This document shows positions 1-15,974 of a stretch of DNA of 64,000 nucleotides, piece by piece. Source of the DNA: Neckera pumila (taxonomy: Eukaryota > Streptophyta > Bryopsida > Hypnales > Neckeraceae). The stretch spans positions 13,009,711 to 13,073,710 of the forward strand of contig OZ018413.1 of NCBI GenBank assembly GCA_963969595.1, read 5' to 3'. A program made the translations under genes and the position numbers. The notes below the pieces were generated by a model. It was not told where the DNA came from and did no database searches. It saw only the letters and a program-made list of their open reading frames with translations. The number at the start of each line of letters is the position of its first letter. The stretch's first letter is position 1.

Positions 1-1
1 C

Positions 2-3097
<3,096 letters not shown>

Positions 3098-3487
3098 TGC
3101 GGAAGGCGAAGGCGAAGGAGAAGACAAATTCGGGGTGACTGAGGAGGTCTGATGAGAGACTACTGAGAAGATGAGAGCTGTTGTTGTGATGAGAGAGAGG
3201 GAGAAAAAATTGAGGCTGTAGGGGAAGGAGAGCTCCAGGCTTTTGGCTATGGCGTCACCACCTCTATGCCACAGACACGGCGACGGCGATCACAGCACGG
3301 GGCCCGAGCGCGGGTGCCTGGTGTGACGGGTATATGCCGGATATATGCCGGATAAATGCTTTGTCCGTAACTCCCACGCTACGGGCCAACTGGACTCGGC
3401 GATAATGAGTCCCAATCAGGGGCTCACTCATTGGGAACGCAGTGAAGTGAACGCTGGCCAACTTATCATTTCAGTTCTCTCCAATGT
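3098..3487. other. UGPase leader and proximal upstream region
   Basis: No gene. Reading on the minus strand, this holds the UGPase 5' leader, which is rich in CTTC/TCTC just upstream of the ATG, and then a more GC-rich stretch with a short direct repeat (GGATATATGCC type, about 3335-3360). No TATA box could be assigned with confidence. Confidence 0.4.
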
Positions 3488-3658
3488 CATAACCGGTTGT
3501 TGAGTTTTCAACACTCACGTGGCACCATCCCATTGGCAACCCATCACCATTGTCATTACAAGTTGTAACTCATAACCTTCTCTCCTTTCAACTTGCTCAC
3601 TACACCCTTGGATCACGAAGATCAAAGGTTGTGATTGAAAAGTGAACAACCGGTTATG
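3488..3658. mobile_element. 171 bp MITE with terminal inverted repeats CATAACCGGTTGTT
   Basis: The left end reads CATAACCGGTTGTTGA and the right end, reverse-complemented, reads CATAACCGGTTGTTCA. The similarity runs on for about 12 more bases (TTTTCAA). There is no coding capacity. The target duplication is unclear, so the superfamily is not assigned. It sits about 400 bp upstream of the UGPase start codon. Confidence 0.6.
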
Positions 3659-5586
3659 TCCGATAACCTACTTGCCGCTATTGCAGCTCGTCAGTTGTCT
3701 AATACATGTTCTGGAATATTTTGAGAATATATCGTTTTGTGGTATGTAGGGGAGGGAACCCATTCCTGATCAGCGCCCTATTGTGGTTATGTAGGCTGCT
3801 CTCTTTCCGTGAAGGAAGAGATGAGTAGTTATTAATTATGACATGGTTCCCAAGGCAGTTGTGGCACATTAGGATTGCCTCCAAGACTCTCAATGTTTTG
3901 CAACCAACCCTTGGTGGATTTTGCAACTAGTCCATGGTTGAAAATAGGAAAGTCTATATGACCAAAATGGATTGAATAGAATTTTCAACTAAAAAATTCA
4001 TAATAAATACATTTTGAGAAATAAAAATCTGAAAAATTATGGAAACCGTTCAAACTCTATTTTTTCACACAAGAAAATTTCCCCCCCTGAAGAAGTCCAC
4101 CTTGCAAAAATGCCTAATTCTTTAAGTGATAGAAAATAGGTTGCCTTCCCTACAATCATAATTATGTGATTGGATGACTTTCACTTGTCAGATTTTAAAC
4201 CCTAAAACACCCAGACGTTGATTATAATTTATAATATAAGATAACTTCTTCTAAAATTGCACAAATAAACAAATTTCAATATGATTTCCATTAATTATAT
4301 AGAATCTTTTTGTAAGGTTTTGTTGGCAATTAAAAGGAGATTTTAGATTCTTTTAGAATGCACTTTTGGACATTGTATGAACAAACTATAAATTTTCAAT
4401 GTGCTAAAAATAGGTGTTTCTAAAATTGACCATATATTCTCATGAATAGTGGGAGTATACTTTAGGCAAGAATTTAGACTTGCAATTTTAGAAAGTGGTT
4501 AAAATTAGTTGTAGTTACCTTAATGACTTCGTTCTTAAAGCATCTTAATTAGCATATAACTATGGTTCACATCAATTAAAATAATTTAAATTTTTTTTGC
4601 ATTTTATTGGCAATTGAAAAAGGATTTCAACACATTGTAGCATGTGCTTTTGGGTTATTAGAATAAATTTAAATATTTGTATCAATAACTATACTAAAAA
4701 TTATATTTAGTATCATATCATATGACATTTAAAAAAAAGGCAAATCACATGATGGTATGTAGTACATATATAACTTTATAACTAACAATATCTTCACAAA
4801 AAATGTCATTAAAATCCACATCTTTATTAAACAAAGCACTTGCAATATAGGTAAAAAATATTAAATTGAACTAGTTACAATACTTGACACATTTATTAAT
4901 ATTTATGATACTTGAAATTCAGTAAATAACACTAAATATAATTTTTCGTGTTCTAAATTATTAAAGATAAGACATTAAGTGAAATCCTTAAAACTATAAG
5001 GCAGGCATATCCAAAATGAAATCTCTACGTCCTGAGCTTTGTCCCTTTTGAGAACTTCAGTGTTGAGAACTCATGATTTTAATCTGAGAACTTGTGGAAA
5101 CCGTTTTTTGAGTTTTTTGAAAGGATGTCAACTAGGGTGGTGTTTTTGCTGGTTGCTGCGCACAATTAGTTCGTTGGAAGTTTTGAATTTTAGGGTGGTT
5201 GTGCCTATGCGAGTAGTTCGCACTTTGTAGTTTCTTGTTACAACTTGCCACGGTGGCGTCCATTGACTGGCTGAAACTTGAATTTTACGGCTGCAGCACA
5301 GATTGTAAATTTTAAAATAAATTTTTCAAACATTTTTAATCTATCAGCCCCGACAGAAAAAATTGTCAATCTCCGCTTGACTCTTTGTCTCCCGGTTGCC
5401 GAGAAATCGATGTCCAGACAATCTCGAGGGGTGCTCTTTCCCCAGATAAGATGCTGCGCATTGGAATCACGCAAGGTCCTCGTCAAGCTAAGCGAGCAAT
5501 AACAGACGTGCAAACTTTTAAAATGGCAGGCATTTGTTTGATCAGGAATCGCACGACAAGCTTCTCAGAACCTAAGATAGACGAAC
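3659..5586. other. AT-rich intergenic DNA between UGPase and the decayed PLD copy
   Basis: No gene supported. It contains a copy of an interspersed repeat (4320-4560, listed separately). Stretch 5240-5510 lies where the missing 3' exons of the PLD copy would be expected; one phrase (HLIWGK) faintly recalls the PLD segment before the second HKD motif, but no exon can be defined and no second HKD motif was found. Confidence 0.5.
4320..4560 (+). repeat. Interspersed repeat D, copy 1
   Basis: This is a diverged direct copy of 12400-12620. Shared blocks include GGCAATTAAAAGGAGATT-like and TTTTGGACAT starts, then AAACTATAAATTTTCAA, ATAGGTGTTTCTAAAA, TTTTAGGCAAGA and GCAATTTTAG. No coding capacity or clear termini. 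Confidence 0.5.
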
Positions 5587-8500
5587 CTGTTGCTCAGCTT
5601 CTTGGACAGTTTTTGGAAACCCTTTGACTGACCCAGAATCAATCGAACGAAATACCTGAAATAATAATGCAAAGTAATCAGATCTTTAACGAGAAACAGT
5701 AATCAAAATCAAGTACAACGTCCATATTTCAGATCCTATGAGCAGACAATCAAAGGAAACCCTCTCTGGAGTTTGGCTACCTAAGATCATATCATCCTAA
5801 ATTGCAACGCATATTTCAACATTGGTCCACTAGAAGACAAAAGAATCTGCATGACAAAAGCCAAGAAAATTTGTAATTCATGCCATGAAATATTGACGAC
5901 ACCAGAGCTATCCTTCAATTCGTAGAGTTTCAACCCTATTCCAAAAAGAAGTGGAAAAAAAGCAAGATTCAATCAGGTCATCATTCATTTGTGTTGAACA
6001 ATTTTAGATTGACCCCTACTTCCTCCCACCCAAAGGGTTAACACTTCCACTTTGACAGGATAACTCTAATATGGCTCAACTTTTAACTCAATCTTAGAAC
6101 TTCGGGTCAATTGTTGAAGAAAAGAACATCCCCCACGAAGGTGACTCACCTGGACATGCCAAGACTCAGGGTCATCGTCTTTGGTAACGTAAAGCTTGGG
6201 ATCGCCTTCGGGAGGAGATGAGGAACTGGGACCCAAAATCCACGAAAAGCGCTCAATCTGGATGATGTCATCAGCCGAGTGCCTGTGAGTAGCCTTTCTC
6301 CATTGTTGCTGAATATTAGTAAGCAGCTTCCTCCATCTTTGCTCAAAGTTGATAAGAATATCATATGCTACAGGGCCCTCAATCTTACAATGCCAGTCAT
6401 GCCAAGGTTGCCGTGGACCTCCCGCCTCAAATTCCACCTGCAGCAGGAGCATTACCACAGAGCGTGGGTAAAATGTGGCTATTGAAATACCACAAGGACA
6501 GATATAATACCTCAATTAATATGAATAGTACAAAAGTACTCCAAAAATGATGGTGAGACACCCATGCTCCATTCACTGGTGAATATAAATTGTCCAGGTG
6601 AAGGAAGTAGATTTTAGAATCATTAAAGAATAAAGAATATTTGAACCTCTTTCTGTTGACTTTATCTAGTGAACCAACTGTTGAAGAGAAGATTATGAGA
6701 TCCACATTAGTTTTCAAGCATTTTTCATTTCGTGATGTGGCAATGTACCTCTTGAGTTCACCAATCACCGAGATCTTTCAATAGCTGCCTGGAATGAATG
6801 AAAATTCCGTTCAGTCAAATTAGTTGAGGCTTGACACCCACTATTGTTCTTTGATTCTTTCATTTTAATATTGAGCAGACAAGAAAAAATTGCATTCGTT
6901 ATTAACAATTTCATAATAAAATTGCATGTGGTAAGAAGGCGTAAACTTACGCTAAAAGTAGGGTTGTGGTAGTCATTTTTGTGAAGCGTTGGCATTGTGT
7001 TGAAGAGAGAGTGAGTAGGAGTGTCCCAACGCCCTTCACAAAGATCCAAACCGCCGATAAACGATATCAATTGGCGTTTGTTAATTGGACCTTGAGTATC
7101 GACAATAGTAATTTTTTGATGATGTGTGTACAGTTCCCACAACCTGCAACAAAAAACATGATGGCAAGTCACAAATCCTGGTCGCCACACACTAACATTG
7201 AAATCCAATTAGAACCAAAATCTAGTGTTTCCTACTTTTTAATATAGATGTTAGGGCTCAGCGCGCATTAATTAAACATAGCAAATTGGTATTCAGACTA
7301 GAAATTGTCATCTGAGAACCTGTTGCCTGAACCAGCTGAGTCTGTGATCAGCATAGCGTGGAGCTAGCACACAGGTAACGGCAGTGTTGCGAAAATAAGC
7401 TTTAGTTTCCTCATCATGAACTCCCATCACTCCTTCCTACATATCAAAACAGCACGTGACAAAGAAATCATCAAAACTTGTGCTGCAGTACAAAGCGTCA
7501 CGATGGTCAAAGAAATCCACTATAACTTTGGGAAAAAACATTATAAGAGATGATATGCAAAAAGTCAACTGCTTGAAATTAATCAACTAAGCCAAGAATA
7601 GGTTTCAAAAAAATTATACTATATCAAGAATCTCCACATCGTCATAAATAAATCTTCATCATGATTCATGAGGAGGTCACAAAGATCATATGGAAGTCTC
7701 ATTATGGCCACAGCAATCATAAACTCTAACTGTACTAAAACCTTTGCTCAAGCCTTTGAAAGATGATTAGAACTTCACCACAGCTCAGAGATTTGAAGGA
7801 ACAACTCTACCCACGAGCATCATGCATGGAATGCTAATCTGACTCGCAAACAAATGTAATTAACACGAGCGAAAGCCAGCTTCTAGAAATCGATGAAAAA
7901 GTTCAAAAACGAAATTCCTTCTTCCCACCATTTAGGTATGAAGTTGGCATCGCATTATTTAGTACAGTGGCATGGAACCTTCTGCGAATAGGGACAACTA
8001 AGACATATTTAGGGCAAAGTCGTACCAGATCAGCGAAAATCAAGCCAAATTAAAGCTCTGACATACTCTCACATGGCTCATTGACTTCATGTATCAGGTG
8101 TTCCTTTCTATGCCAATGCGAAGGGTGGAAAATTCTCTAGAAAGTTGTGGAGTCCAAAAGCAAACAAACCGTCTTGATCATGCTATTGTGCGACGTTTTG
8201 TCGTCCCAGACCAGCATGAGCGCCCTCAAACCCTCTTCCGGTATCGTCCGGGAAGTCACCCAACAACTTCAGATGGAAGACATACCCAGAATGTCTTCTC
8301 CATCAACATCTAAACAAAAAAGTAGACATTCATTTCAAAATGTAGAACACAACAACATCAAACTTGTTATAAAATCTCGTAGTTAGAACTTCCAAAATTC
8401 ACAATTTACTCACAAGGTATCCAAGAGCATAGAAATCCTCCATTGAGAACGATTGAAATTAAAACAGTATAATATTAGTAATCGTGCTCCGTTAATTAAA

Positions 8501-10288
8501 CGAAGGATTACCTTGGTGTTAATAGACCACCCTGCAATATAGATCAAATGATGAGCATCCAAAATAGCCTGACAGATCTCCTCCCAAGCTTGCCGATGGT
8601 GAAACTTCACGCCATTTTCCAGGGTAATCTCAGGCAGGGAGCCATCCATAACATGCGCATCTTGATACATCGTCACCCGACATCCTTTCTTATTAGAAAA
8701 ATACGTATTCGGCACGCCATGGTCTCCACAACCACCAACATAAACCTTGTTCCTGTCCACAGGAGTAAACTTGAGCTTCAAAAAAATAGCAGCACCTTCA
8801 CGCACAACTTTTCCATTGGACATGACATCACGCCACCCTTCCACAGTCTCGCCATCTATTATCTTATCCACGGGAACAATCACAACTCCAATTAATTGTG
8901 CTCCCATCATGTCGTTATCCTTGACAGTAATCTGCACATCATCGACGTAGTGTGCAACGGGAATAGAAAAGTGCTCGTCCCACACCGGGTTGGTGTCGTT
9001 GGGCATCACCCTGGTCCTGGCAACGCGGGCTCCAGCGAGGTTCATTGCAGCGTAAGGGTCGCTTGTGATGACTTTCGGGCGATGGTGGTGGCCTTCCTTG
9101 GTTTCTTTTTTTGGCACGAAGGCCGTCTTGCAAACTGTTACGCATGAGAAGAGCTGCCGAAATTTCTCAGAGACTATGTCCATGTTGGGTAGGTTCCGGG
9201 CTTTCCAAATGTGGACTTCTAATGTTCCGTGTAAGAGCTTCTTTTCTTTGACGAGCTCCTGCATTGTATCTGAATCCACTGGCACGTCGACCTGTTCGCC
9301 TTTATCCCCTTTTCTTCCTGATCCTCCATGTCCTGGAAGACAGGAGCAAGCATGACGATGCAAAACTTTCTCATAATATTACAGAATTGATGTAGCATTT
9401 TGAATCAAAGAATGTATGTCTTGATCCCTGGAATGTTCTTCACTGCGGGTAATCAATTTCATTGTCTTGAATGCAAATGAGCTCCCCCAAATCTAGAATC
9501 GTAGAAAGGAATCAAGGTATCCTTCAGAGTAGCAAAAAGCTAAGCTGTTCAAGAATGTTGTGTATGAAACGTGCGCTCTTGACCTGATTCATGCTTTCCA
9601 AAACGTAACCCCAGATGAGCACTCAAGAAATAAAATAACCCTACACCAGGAACTAGTGCCACAGCTATCACGTAGATGTATGTTTTTTTCATTTTACGGA
9701 CTAGGGCTCAGTATTTGAAGAGTAACAACATCCTGTGTCGGAACCTACTCAAACTTTCACTACACTGTAGATGTAGCTTATGTTGAGGAGAAATTTCGGT
9801 CTCCTCCTCTTCGGTTCAAAGCCAACAGACAAGAACACAAGCTTGACTAAAACCTTACAAATTTCAAGCTAAAACGTAACCATAGCATTACTGCAAACCC
9901 TCCTGCGAGACAACATAGGGACATTTCAAACAAACCAGTAGGTTGAACATGCTCATTTCTTAATGATCTTGTTTTCAACACGTTTCGCCGGGATTGCACT
10001 ACTGCGCACTAAATCTGTAAACTAGAAACCTTGGCATCAACAAGGCTTCACGACTTGCAAAAACAAAAATCCTCTCCAAATTATTTCTTAAATTTTATCA
10101 TCAAGAATGTAGTAAACAATGCGAGGCTTCGTTACCTCCAACTCTAGCCTTGGCCAATTCTCCAAGCGCACCAATTCCACGCATTCCCCCCACCGGCGTC
10201 TTCTTCTGATGCGTAGATGGTCATGGCCGTGCGCCAGTTTCTCACCTAGCCCTCCTGCCCCTTCCTCCGAAGGTGCCTCCACAGACAT
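5587..10288 (-). pseudogene. C2-type phospholipase D, decayed and 3'-truncated copy
   Basis: This is a minus-strand copy of the PLD at 60770-64000. Exon equivalents: 10288-10136, 9332-8512, 8272-8170, 7436-7320, 7143-6951, 6437-6150, 5655-5587. Exon 2 (C2 domain) and exon 4 are nearly identical to the right copy. Lesions: exon 1 is 153 bp instead of 175 (22 bp deletion in the His-rich segment, frameshift). In exon 3 the acceptor AG is lost, with a 2 bp and a 45 bp deletion (103 versus 150 bp). Exon 5 lacks 2 bp right after VVG (193 bp; 195 needed for frame). In the C2 domain IGD is changed to IGV. Beyond the exon 5 lesion the first HKD motif (HQKITIVD) and the next PLD segments (PRQPWHDWHCKIEGPVAYD, FEQRWRK, DDPESWHVQ, FRSIDSGSVKGFPK) remain readable. 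The second HKD motif was not found before the UGPase gene. A functional product from this locus is unlikely, though it may be transcribed. Confidence 0.85.
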
Positions 10289-11068
10289 CCTTACGTTGAA
10301 TCCTAAACCCAACTCTTTCTACTCTCGACTTACCCTCTAATCTCTTCCCATCAAAATTCCTCCCCCAAAACTCTGCCGCCAAGAATCCCTTAAGCTGCAG
10401 CTCCAACAGCACACCATACATGAATACGTGCCTGAGGACCAGCAACAATGCAACGAAAGAGCGGGGTTCCAACACCTTTTACAAGGAAAATAAAAAAGAC
10501 CCAGATCTATCACGTCAGTCCCACGCTTTTCCAAAAGTAGATTCACACCCCACCAGTAGCAACAGAAGATCAACCCATTATTTTAATAAAGCGAAACGTA
10601 TCCTAATCAAACAACTTACTCGTGAACGGTACTTATAACTCACAGAGAGACAGAGAGAGGGAGACCCAGAAGCTGATGAAACCTCTCCAACAGGGAGCAA
10701 TCGATCTCTTCAATCCATCCTCTCACCAGCAGAGTACAAAATCTCTCGAACTTGTGAAGATTTTCCAATTTTCAGACTGGATTTCGAGGCTCGATTCGTG
10801 TCCGATCCATGGGAGCTGGATCTGGAGGCCCCGTCCAGGATGCCTACGGGCAGGGAAGGACAAAATCTCAGAAATCTTCATATCAAGAACAGTCCAGGAA
10901 AAAGGGTGTAGTCAGATGTCCAGAATTTCCAGCCTTATTTGCGCCTTTTGCAACACTGGAGGCTTGGAGGTCCAGTTCTGGACTCCCTCCAAGCCCTAAG
11001 GAAACAAGTCCTAACTCACTGCTTGACAGGTAGTACCTTTGCCATCCCAAATGGTAAGTGACTACTGG
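10289..11068 (-). other. Leader and upstream region of the decayed PLD copy
   Basis: Matches 59940-60769 of the right arm in inverse orientation, including a GA/CT-rich stretch with an AGAGAGACAGAGAGAGGG-like run near 10640. This is probably the 5' leader, perhaps with a leader intron. No independent coding region is supported. Confidence 0.5.
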
Positions 11069-11070
11069 TA

Positions 11071-12177
11071 TACTGAATAGGGGTATTACCCCCTCAAGTC
11101 GATGACTATGTTTTCATCGAAAACCTCCAAAAATTGGCATTTCTAGAACAAGTACCAAAGGTTTGAAAAAAAACATTTTTTGATACATGTAACTGTAGGA
11201 TTATGTAGAATGCTGACTTGAGAACACGTTGTAAAAATTTCAGAATTTTCCACCGCATGGATTGCAAGATATAAGCATTCAAATTCATTAAAATCATTTT
11301 TCTGGCCCTGCAAAAAGCCGGGCAGCTGCACTTCACAAGCTTGCTTTTCTATATGAAGAAATGTTCAAATGGTGGTGCTTTTTTGGATTCATTTTCTTAG
11401 ACAAGTTGGCCACATACTTGAAATATTTCACATCATTTGGAATTGTACAACATATACAAAGAAAATAGTAAATAGACAATAGTAGAGAATGATTCAAAAT
11501 ATTGAATTGTTAAAATTTAATTATAGAACTGAAAAATGCCAACCCCAATGGTTGCAATGTTGTAATAAAACAATCTTCATTCTATGAGTTTATTTTTTTC
11601 AAAAAATATTGAAAATTGAATAAGATAAAAGACTTCAAAGTTTATTTTAGAGTAAAGAATTCATAACATCCCGCAAACTAAAACTCCTCATAACTTTTGA
11701 CTCATTGATCAAAATGCAATGATTCAAAGCTTTTAATGTAAATATAATTCTAGAAAATCAATTTCAAATTTTTATTTTTGAAAAAAGTGATTTTTTTTAT
11801 CTGCCCAAACTATCCAATTTCAAAAAAAAGTATATTAGGCCATAATTTTTTACTCGTATTTCCAAATGTCATGAAATTTAGTGCATATGAAAGGTATTCA
11901 TCATCCCCACCTTTTATTAAAATTTTGGCCATATTTATCAAAAAGATTCTAGTCACACATACCTTTCCAAAATTTCTATGTAGCTAGAAAACGCATGTTG
12001 GTCCTTTAGGTTAAAGGGGACCAAAAAACTAAAGGGACTTACCTCACAGTGATTGTATGCAAAATGTAATTACCAAGCATGTGTACATGAACAGTGGCTA
12101 GGGAACATGTATAAATATTTACATAGTGTGAAATGTCAATGAACTAGAATGGGTCCCTTGAATACCCCTATTCAGTG
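11071..12177. mobile_element. TA-flanked MITE (CACTGAATAGGGG termini) carrying a nested TTAA element
   Basis: Termini are TACTGAATAGGGGTATTA and, inverted at the other end, CACTGAATAGGGGTATTC. TA lies on both sides (11069-11070, 12178-12179). The right duplication arm has an unoccupied, closely related sequence here. With the nested insertion removed, it matches the 156 bp element at 36073-36228 over its length (AAAGGGGACCAAAAAACTA, GGGTCCC and others). The TA target and a C-A-C-T-G start suggest a Tc1/mariner-type non-autonomous element. Confidence 0.75.
11086..12014. mobile_element. TTAA-flanked element, CCCCT...AGG family, about 0.93 kb
   Basis: Inserted at the TTAA that the related MITE at 36088-36091 still has intact. 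The left junction is now TTAC-CCCCTCAAG and the right junction is GGTCCTTTAGG-TTAA. Internal blocks recur at 19450-20115, 35460-35818 and 58386-59702 (for example GGCCCTGCAAAAAGCCGGGC and CATAACTTTTGACTCAT). No transposase reading frame, so it is non-autonomous. Confidence 0.75.
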
Positions 12178-12399
12178 TAGTAAGTGACTAGTAAGTGGGG
12201 TATGAACTAGACTCTAATAATGTCAGTGGCTGGCTATATAAGGAAACGATGGAAAGTTTGAGGTTTCCAAATTGGAGCAAACTGAATAATTGAACTGTAT
12301 ATTAAGATAACTACACCTTAAATCGCATAGTTAAGCAATTCAGCATGATTCAACATGGTTTTACAATTATATTGAAAAAAAATTGAGGGGTCCCATTGG

Positions 12400-12660
12400 T
12401 AGTCAAAATAGGATTCTAGATTCTCTTAGATTGCTATTTTTGGACATCGTGTGAATAAACTACAAATTTTCAAAGTGTTGAATATAGGTGTATCTAAAAG
12501 CAATCATAGAGTTATATGTTCAGTGAGAGTACATTTTAGGCAAGATTATCCAAAGTGCAATTTTAGGAAGCGTGCAATTTTAGGTATAGTTATCTTAGTA
12601 GCTCAAAGATGCTTTATTTGTGTGAACGATCTAGCGAAGTGCAAAACTTTGAATTTATCC
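12400..12660 (+). repeat. Interspersed repeat D, copy 2
   Basis: Direct copy of 4320-4560; its distal part (TAGCTCAAAGATGCTTT... to TTTGAATTTA) is also present, inverted, at 59705-59755 in the right arm. No coding potential recognised. Confidence 0.5.
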
Positions 12661-12661
12661 T

Positions 12662-13313
12662 TTAACCCTATAACATTGCCGCGGACACTATAGTAGAACC
12701 ATCCATTCCTAACCAGAGATCTATATTTAACCTATAGGGTGCACTTATTTCCAAGCAAGGTTGGCACAGATTTCCAATCAAAGCTTGGAATGTATTTTTT
12801 TTGCCTTTTTGATGTTGGGACTAATAAAGTCATGATACATGTCCCAAAGTAGTGAGCAAGAAATTAGGAAATAGTGAGTGGGAAAGTAATTCTTGAATGA
12901 TTGGAATTGATAGAGTCTGTAGACTGGGTATGGATTTAGGCCCACTTTGGGCTTCCAAAATTCCTAATAATATGAATTCAATAAAAAGAATCACAAAAAG
13001 TTGGCAATGCTTGTCATTTCTATCTTTTTGTAGGACAAAAAATTAACATTGGCTTCTATTGCTCCTAAACATGCGCGGAATTGCTTAAGTATTCAATTAT
13101 GGGTGGTTCTACCATAAGTGTCTAATGAATGACAAAGAATCTTTGCATATAGGATGGAAGTACAAATGCTCATCTTTGGAATTTTGTGCAAAAAGGGGAT
13201 ACATGACATAGTAGTATGATCTCAAATGAATACTATTGGATCTCAAGTAGAAGCTGCACACTATATCAAAAAAGATGATTTCTGCAAAGACTAGCCTGTC
13301 TTTACAAGGTTAA
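12662..13313. mobile_element. TTAA-bounded MITE family C, interrupted by another MITE
   Basis: Begins TTAACCCTATAACATTGC and ends TCTTTACAAGGTTAA. Without the 424 bp insert and one TA copy it would be about 226 bp, close to the complete copies at 18118-18361 (244 bp) and 24385-24632 (248 bp). Inner blocks shared with those copies include AATGAATGACAAAG / TGGATGATTGAG-type and TTTTGTGCAAAAAGGGGA. The right-arm partner is at 57783-58376. Confidence 0.7.
12691..13114. mobile_element. 424 bp TA-flanked MITE nested in element C
   Basis: Ends TAGTAGAACCATCC and, inverted, TGGTAGAACCACCC; TA occurs on both sides (12689-12690, 13115-13116). The right arm has the unoccupied site as GACACTAAGTGTC (57950-57970), which shows a TA duplication typical of Tc1/mariner (Stowaway-like) MITEs. 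It inserted after the arms diverged. No coding region. Confidence 0.8.
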
Positions 13314-13402
13314 AGTTTAGTAAACCATTTTTTGGTCAAATTAGGAGTATTTTTCAATCGAACTAGTGTACATTGTGCCACTGCACCAATAAATAAAAAA
13401 AT

Positions 13403-14454
<1,052 letters not shown>

Positions 14455-14665
14455 TCTTCGAATTTTCAAAAATAAAAAACTTCAAAAATCCAGCTTCTAC
14501 AAAGCACAAGCAGAAGAGGAAGATGAGCACCAAGAGTAGCAAGCAAGGTGGGGTAGGGGAGGCGAGAGCACAAAGTTTTCAACTCTTTAACAGATTTGAT
14601 CCCATCAAACTTCGTTCCTTCAGTTTAGGAAGTGTGCCAGCGCTGTGAAGGCTTATGGTAGGTAT

Positions 14666-15974
14666 ATATATTCTTATCTTAATGCATGGTGCCAGGGCTG
14701 ATGCACTTTAGAGAGGTATAATAATGTTCACCTAACTAATGTCGGCTTTAACTACATTACTTTTTAAGAAAATGTGCTTGAAATTGGGCCCACCTATTTT
14801 TGGCAGATTTGGCAACCATACACAAAGAGAAGATGTACCAACACGTGTTTTATTATACCAAGTACTTCATCTCGAACTTCCTATACAACTGAATGTTCAT
14901 TTTTGTCATATGGATTCCATTGGTTCATACAAACGTACGGATTACATGGGCTTTGGAGTGTCCCATCCTCACGTAAACAACATCCATTATGACAATACAT
15001 ATATCGTGTCTCTTCTGTATATATTACCATCTTGTTAATGTTACACAAAAATTGTGTATAACCAATTCTGTGCGGATTCAGTGTCTAAGTAATGCTTGAC
15101 AAAAGCGTCACTGATTACGTCCTGAAACAACTTGTACGGAATCCGTGTGACATGGACACTGATTGAAAGCATTTTTTAAAAATTTGAAAGGAAAGTTGTG
15201 AAATTTTTTTGCAACAAAAGCAGTTTTTAACATTGCTAAAAATGTCCGCAATCCTCTTTGAAAAAAGAATAGCTCCTAACCATTATGATTTTGTCAATCT
15301 AAATAAAAATTTACAATTTTTTATCTTAGAAATACGTAAAACCTTACATATTGTACTGGAAAAAAAAAGTTTTTAACGTCACTAAAATTATCCAAAGTCT
15401 GATTTGGAAAAATCCAACTCCTAGCCATCACAATTTTGTCAAAAAAAATAATTTTCAAATTTTTCAAATTTTTTCTCAGACACAAAAAAATGCTTGCTTT
15501 ATATACACTAAAATGAAAAATGAAAAAAAAAGTTTTTTACACTGTCAAAAATATCCAAAGTCCATTGTGGAAAGAAAACAACTTTCAACTATTTCAATTT
15601 TGTGAAAAACAAATCACAAAATTTTTGAATTTTTTTGGGATGCACCAAAGAGCCAACACAATCTAATGCAAAAAAAGAATAAATTCTTTTTAATTTTTGA
15701 TTTATCTTAAAATGGCAAAAGAATCCCCAAGAACGATGAATAGTTTTAAGTATGAAAAAATCCAGAACCATTTCAATAAGTGATTCATCACTCACTGCTG
15801 TAGTGTGTTGGTTAAGAATAACCTTTATAAATGTGAGATTGTCCATTTAAAATTGGACACCGTGAAGCAAGATTGGATAACTAATAGTGGGCGCAGTTTA
15901 GAACATTCCAGATTGGACAGAAAACCAAATTTTGGTTGATTTGGAAATTGCATAGATCTTTTTTTTACAATTTT
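14666..15974. other. AT-rich intergenic DNA, no gene seen
   Basis: Short open frames here (for example about 14740-15040) have no recognisable domain, no good splice context and no repeat partner. Several blocks of the type AAAAAGTTTTTAACA...AAAATATCCAAAGTC recur at about 15170-15620, suggesting an old tandem repeat of roughly 170 bp. Confidence 0.4.

Noticed and set aside
5238..5513. Possible PLD 3' exon (HLIWGK phrase)
   Set aside because: Only a few residues resemble PLD; no splice borders, no HKD motif, frame not continuous.
6427..7208. Minus-strand frames of 113 and 147 residues in the PLD region
   Set aside because: They join PLD exon pieces to intron sequence; the exons are described under the pseudogene.
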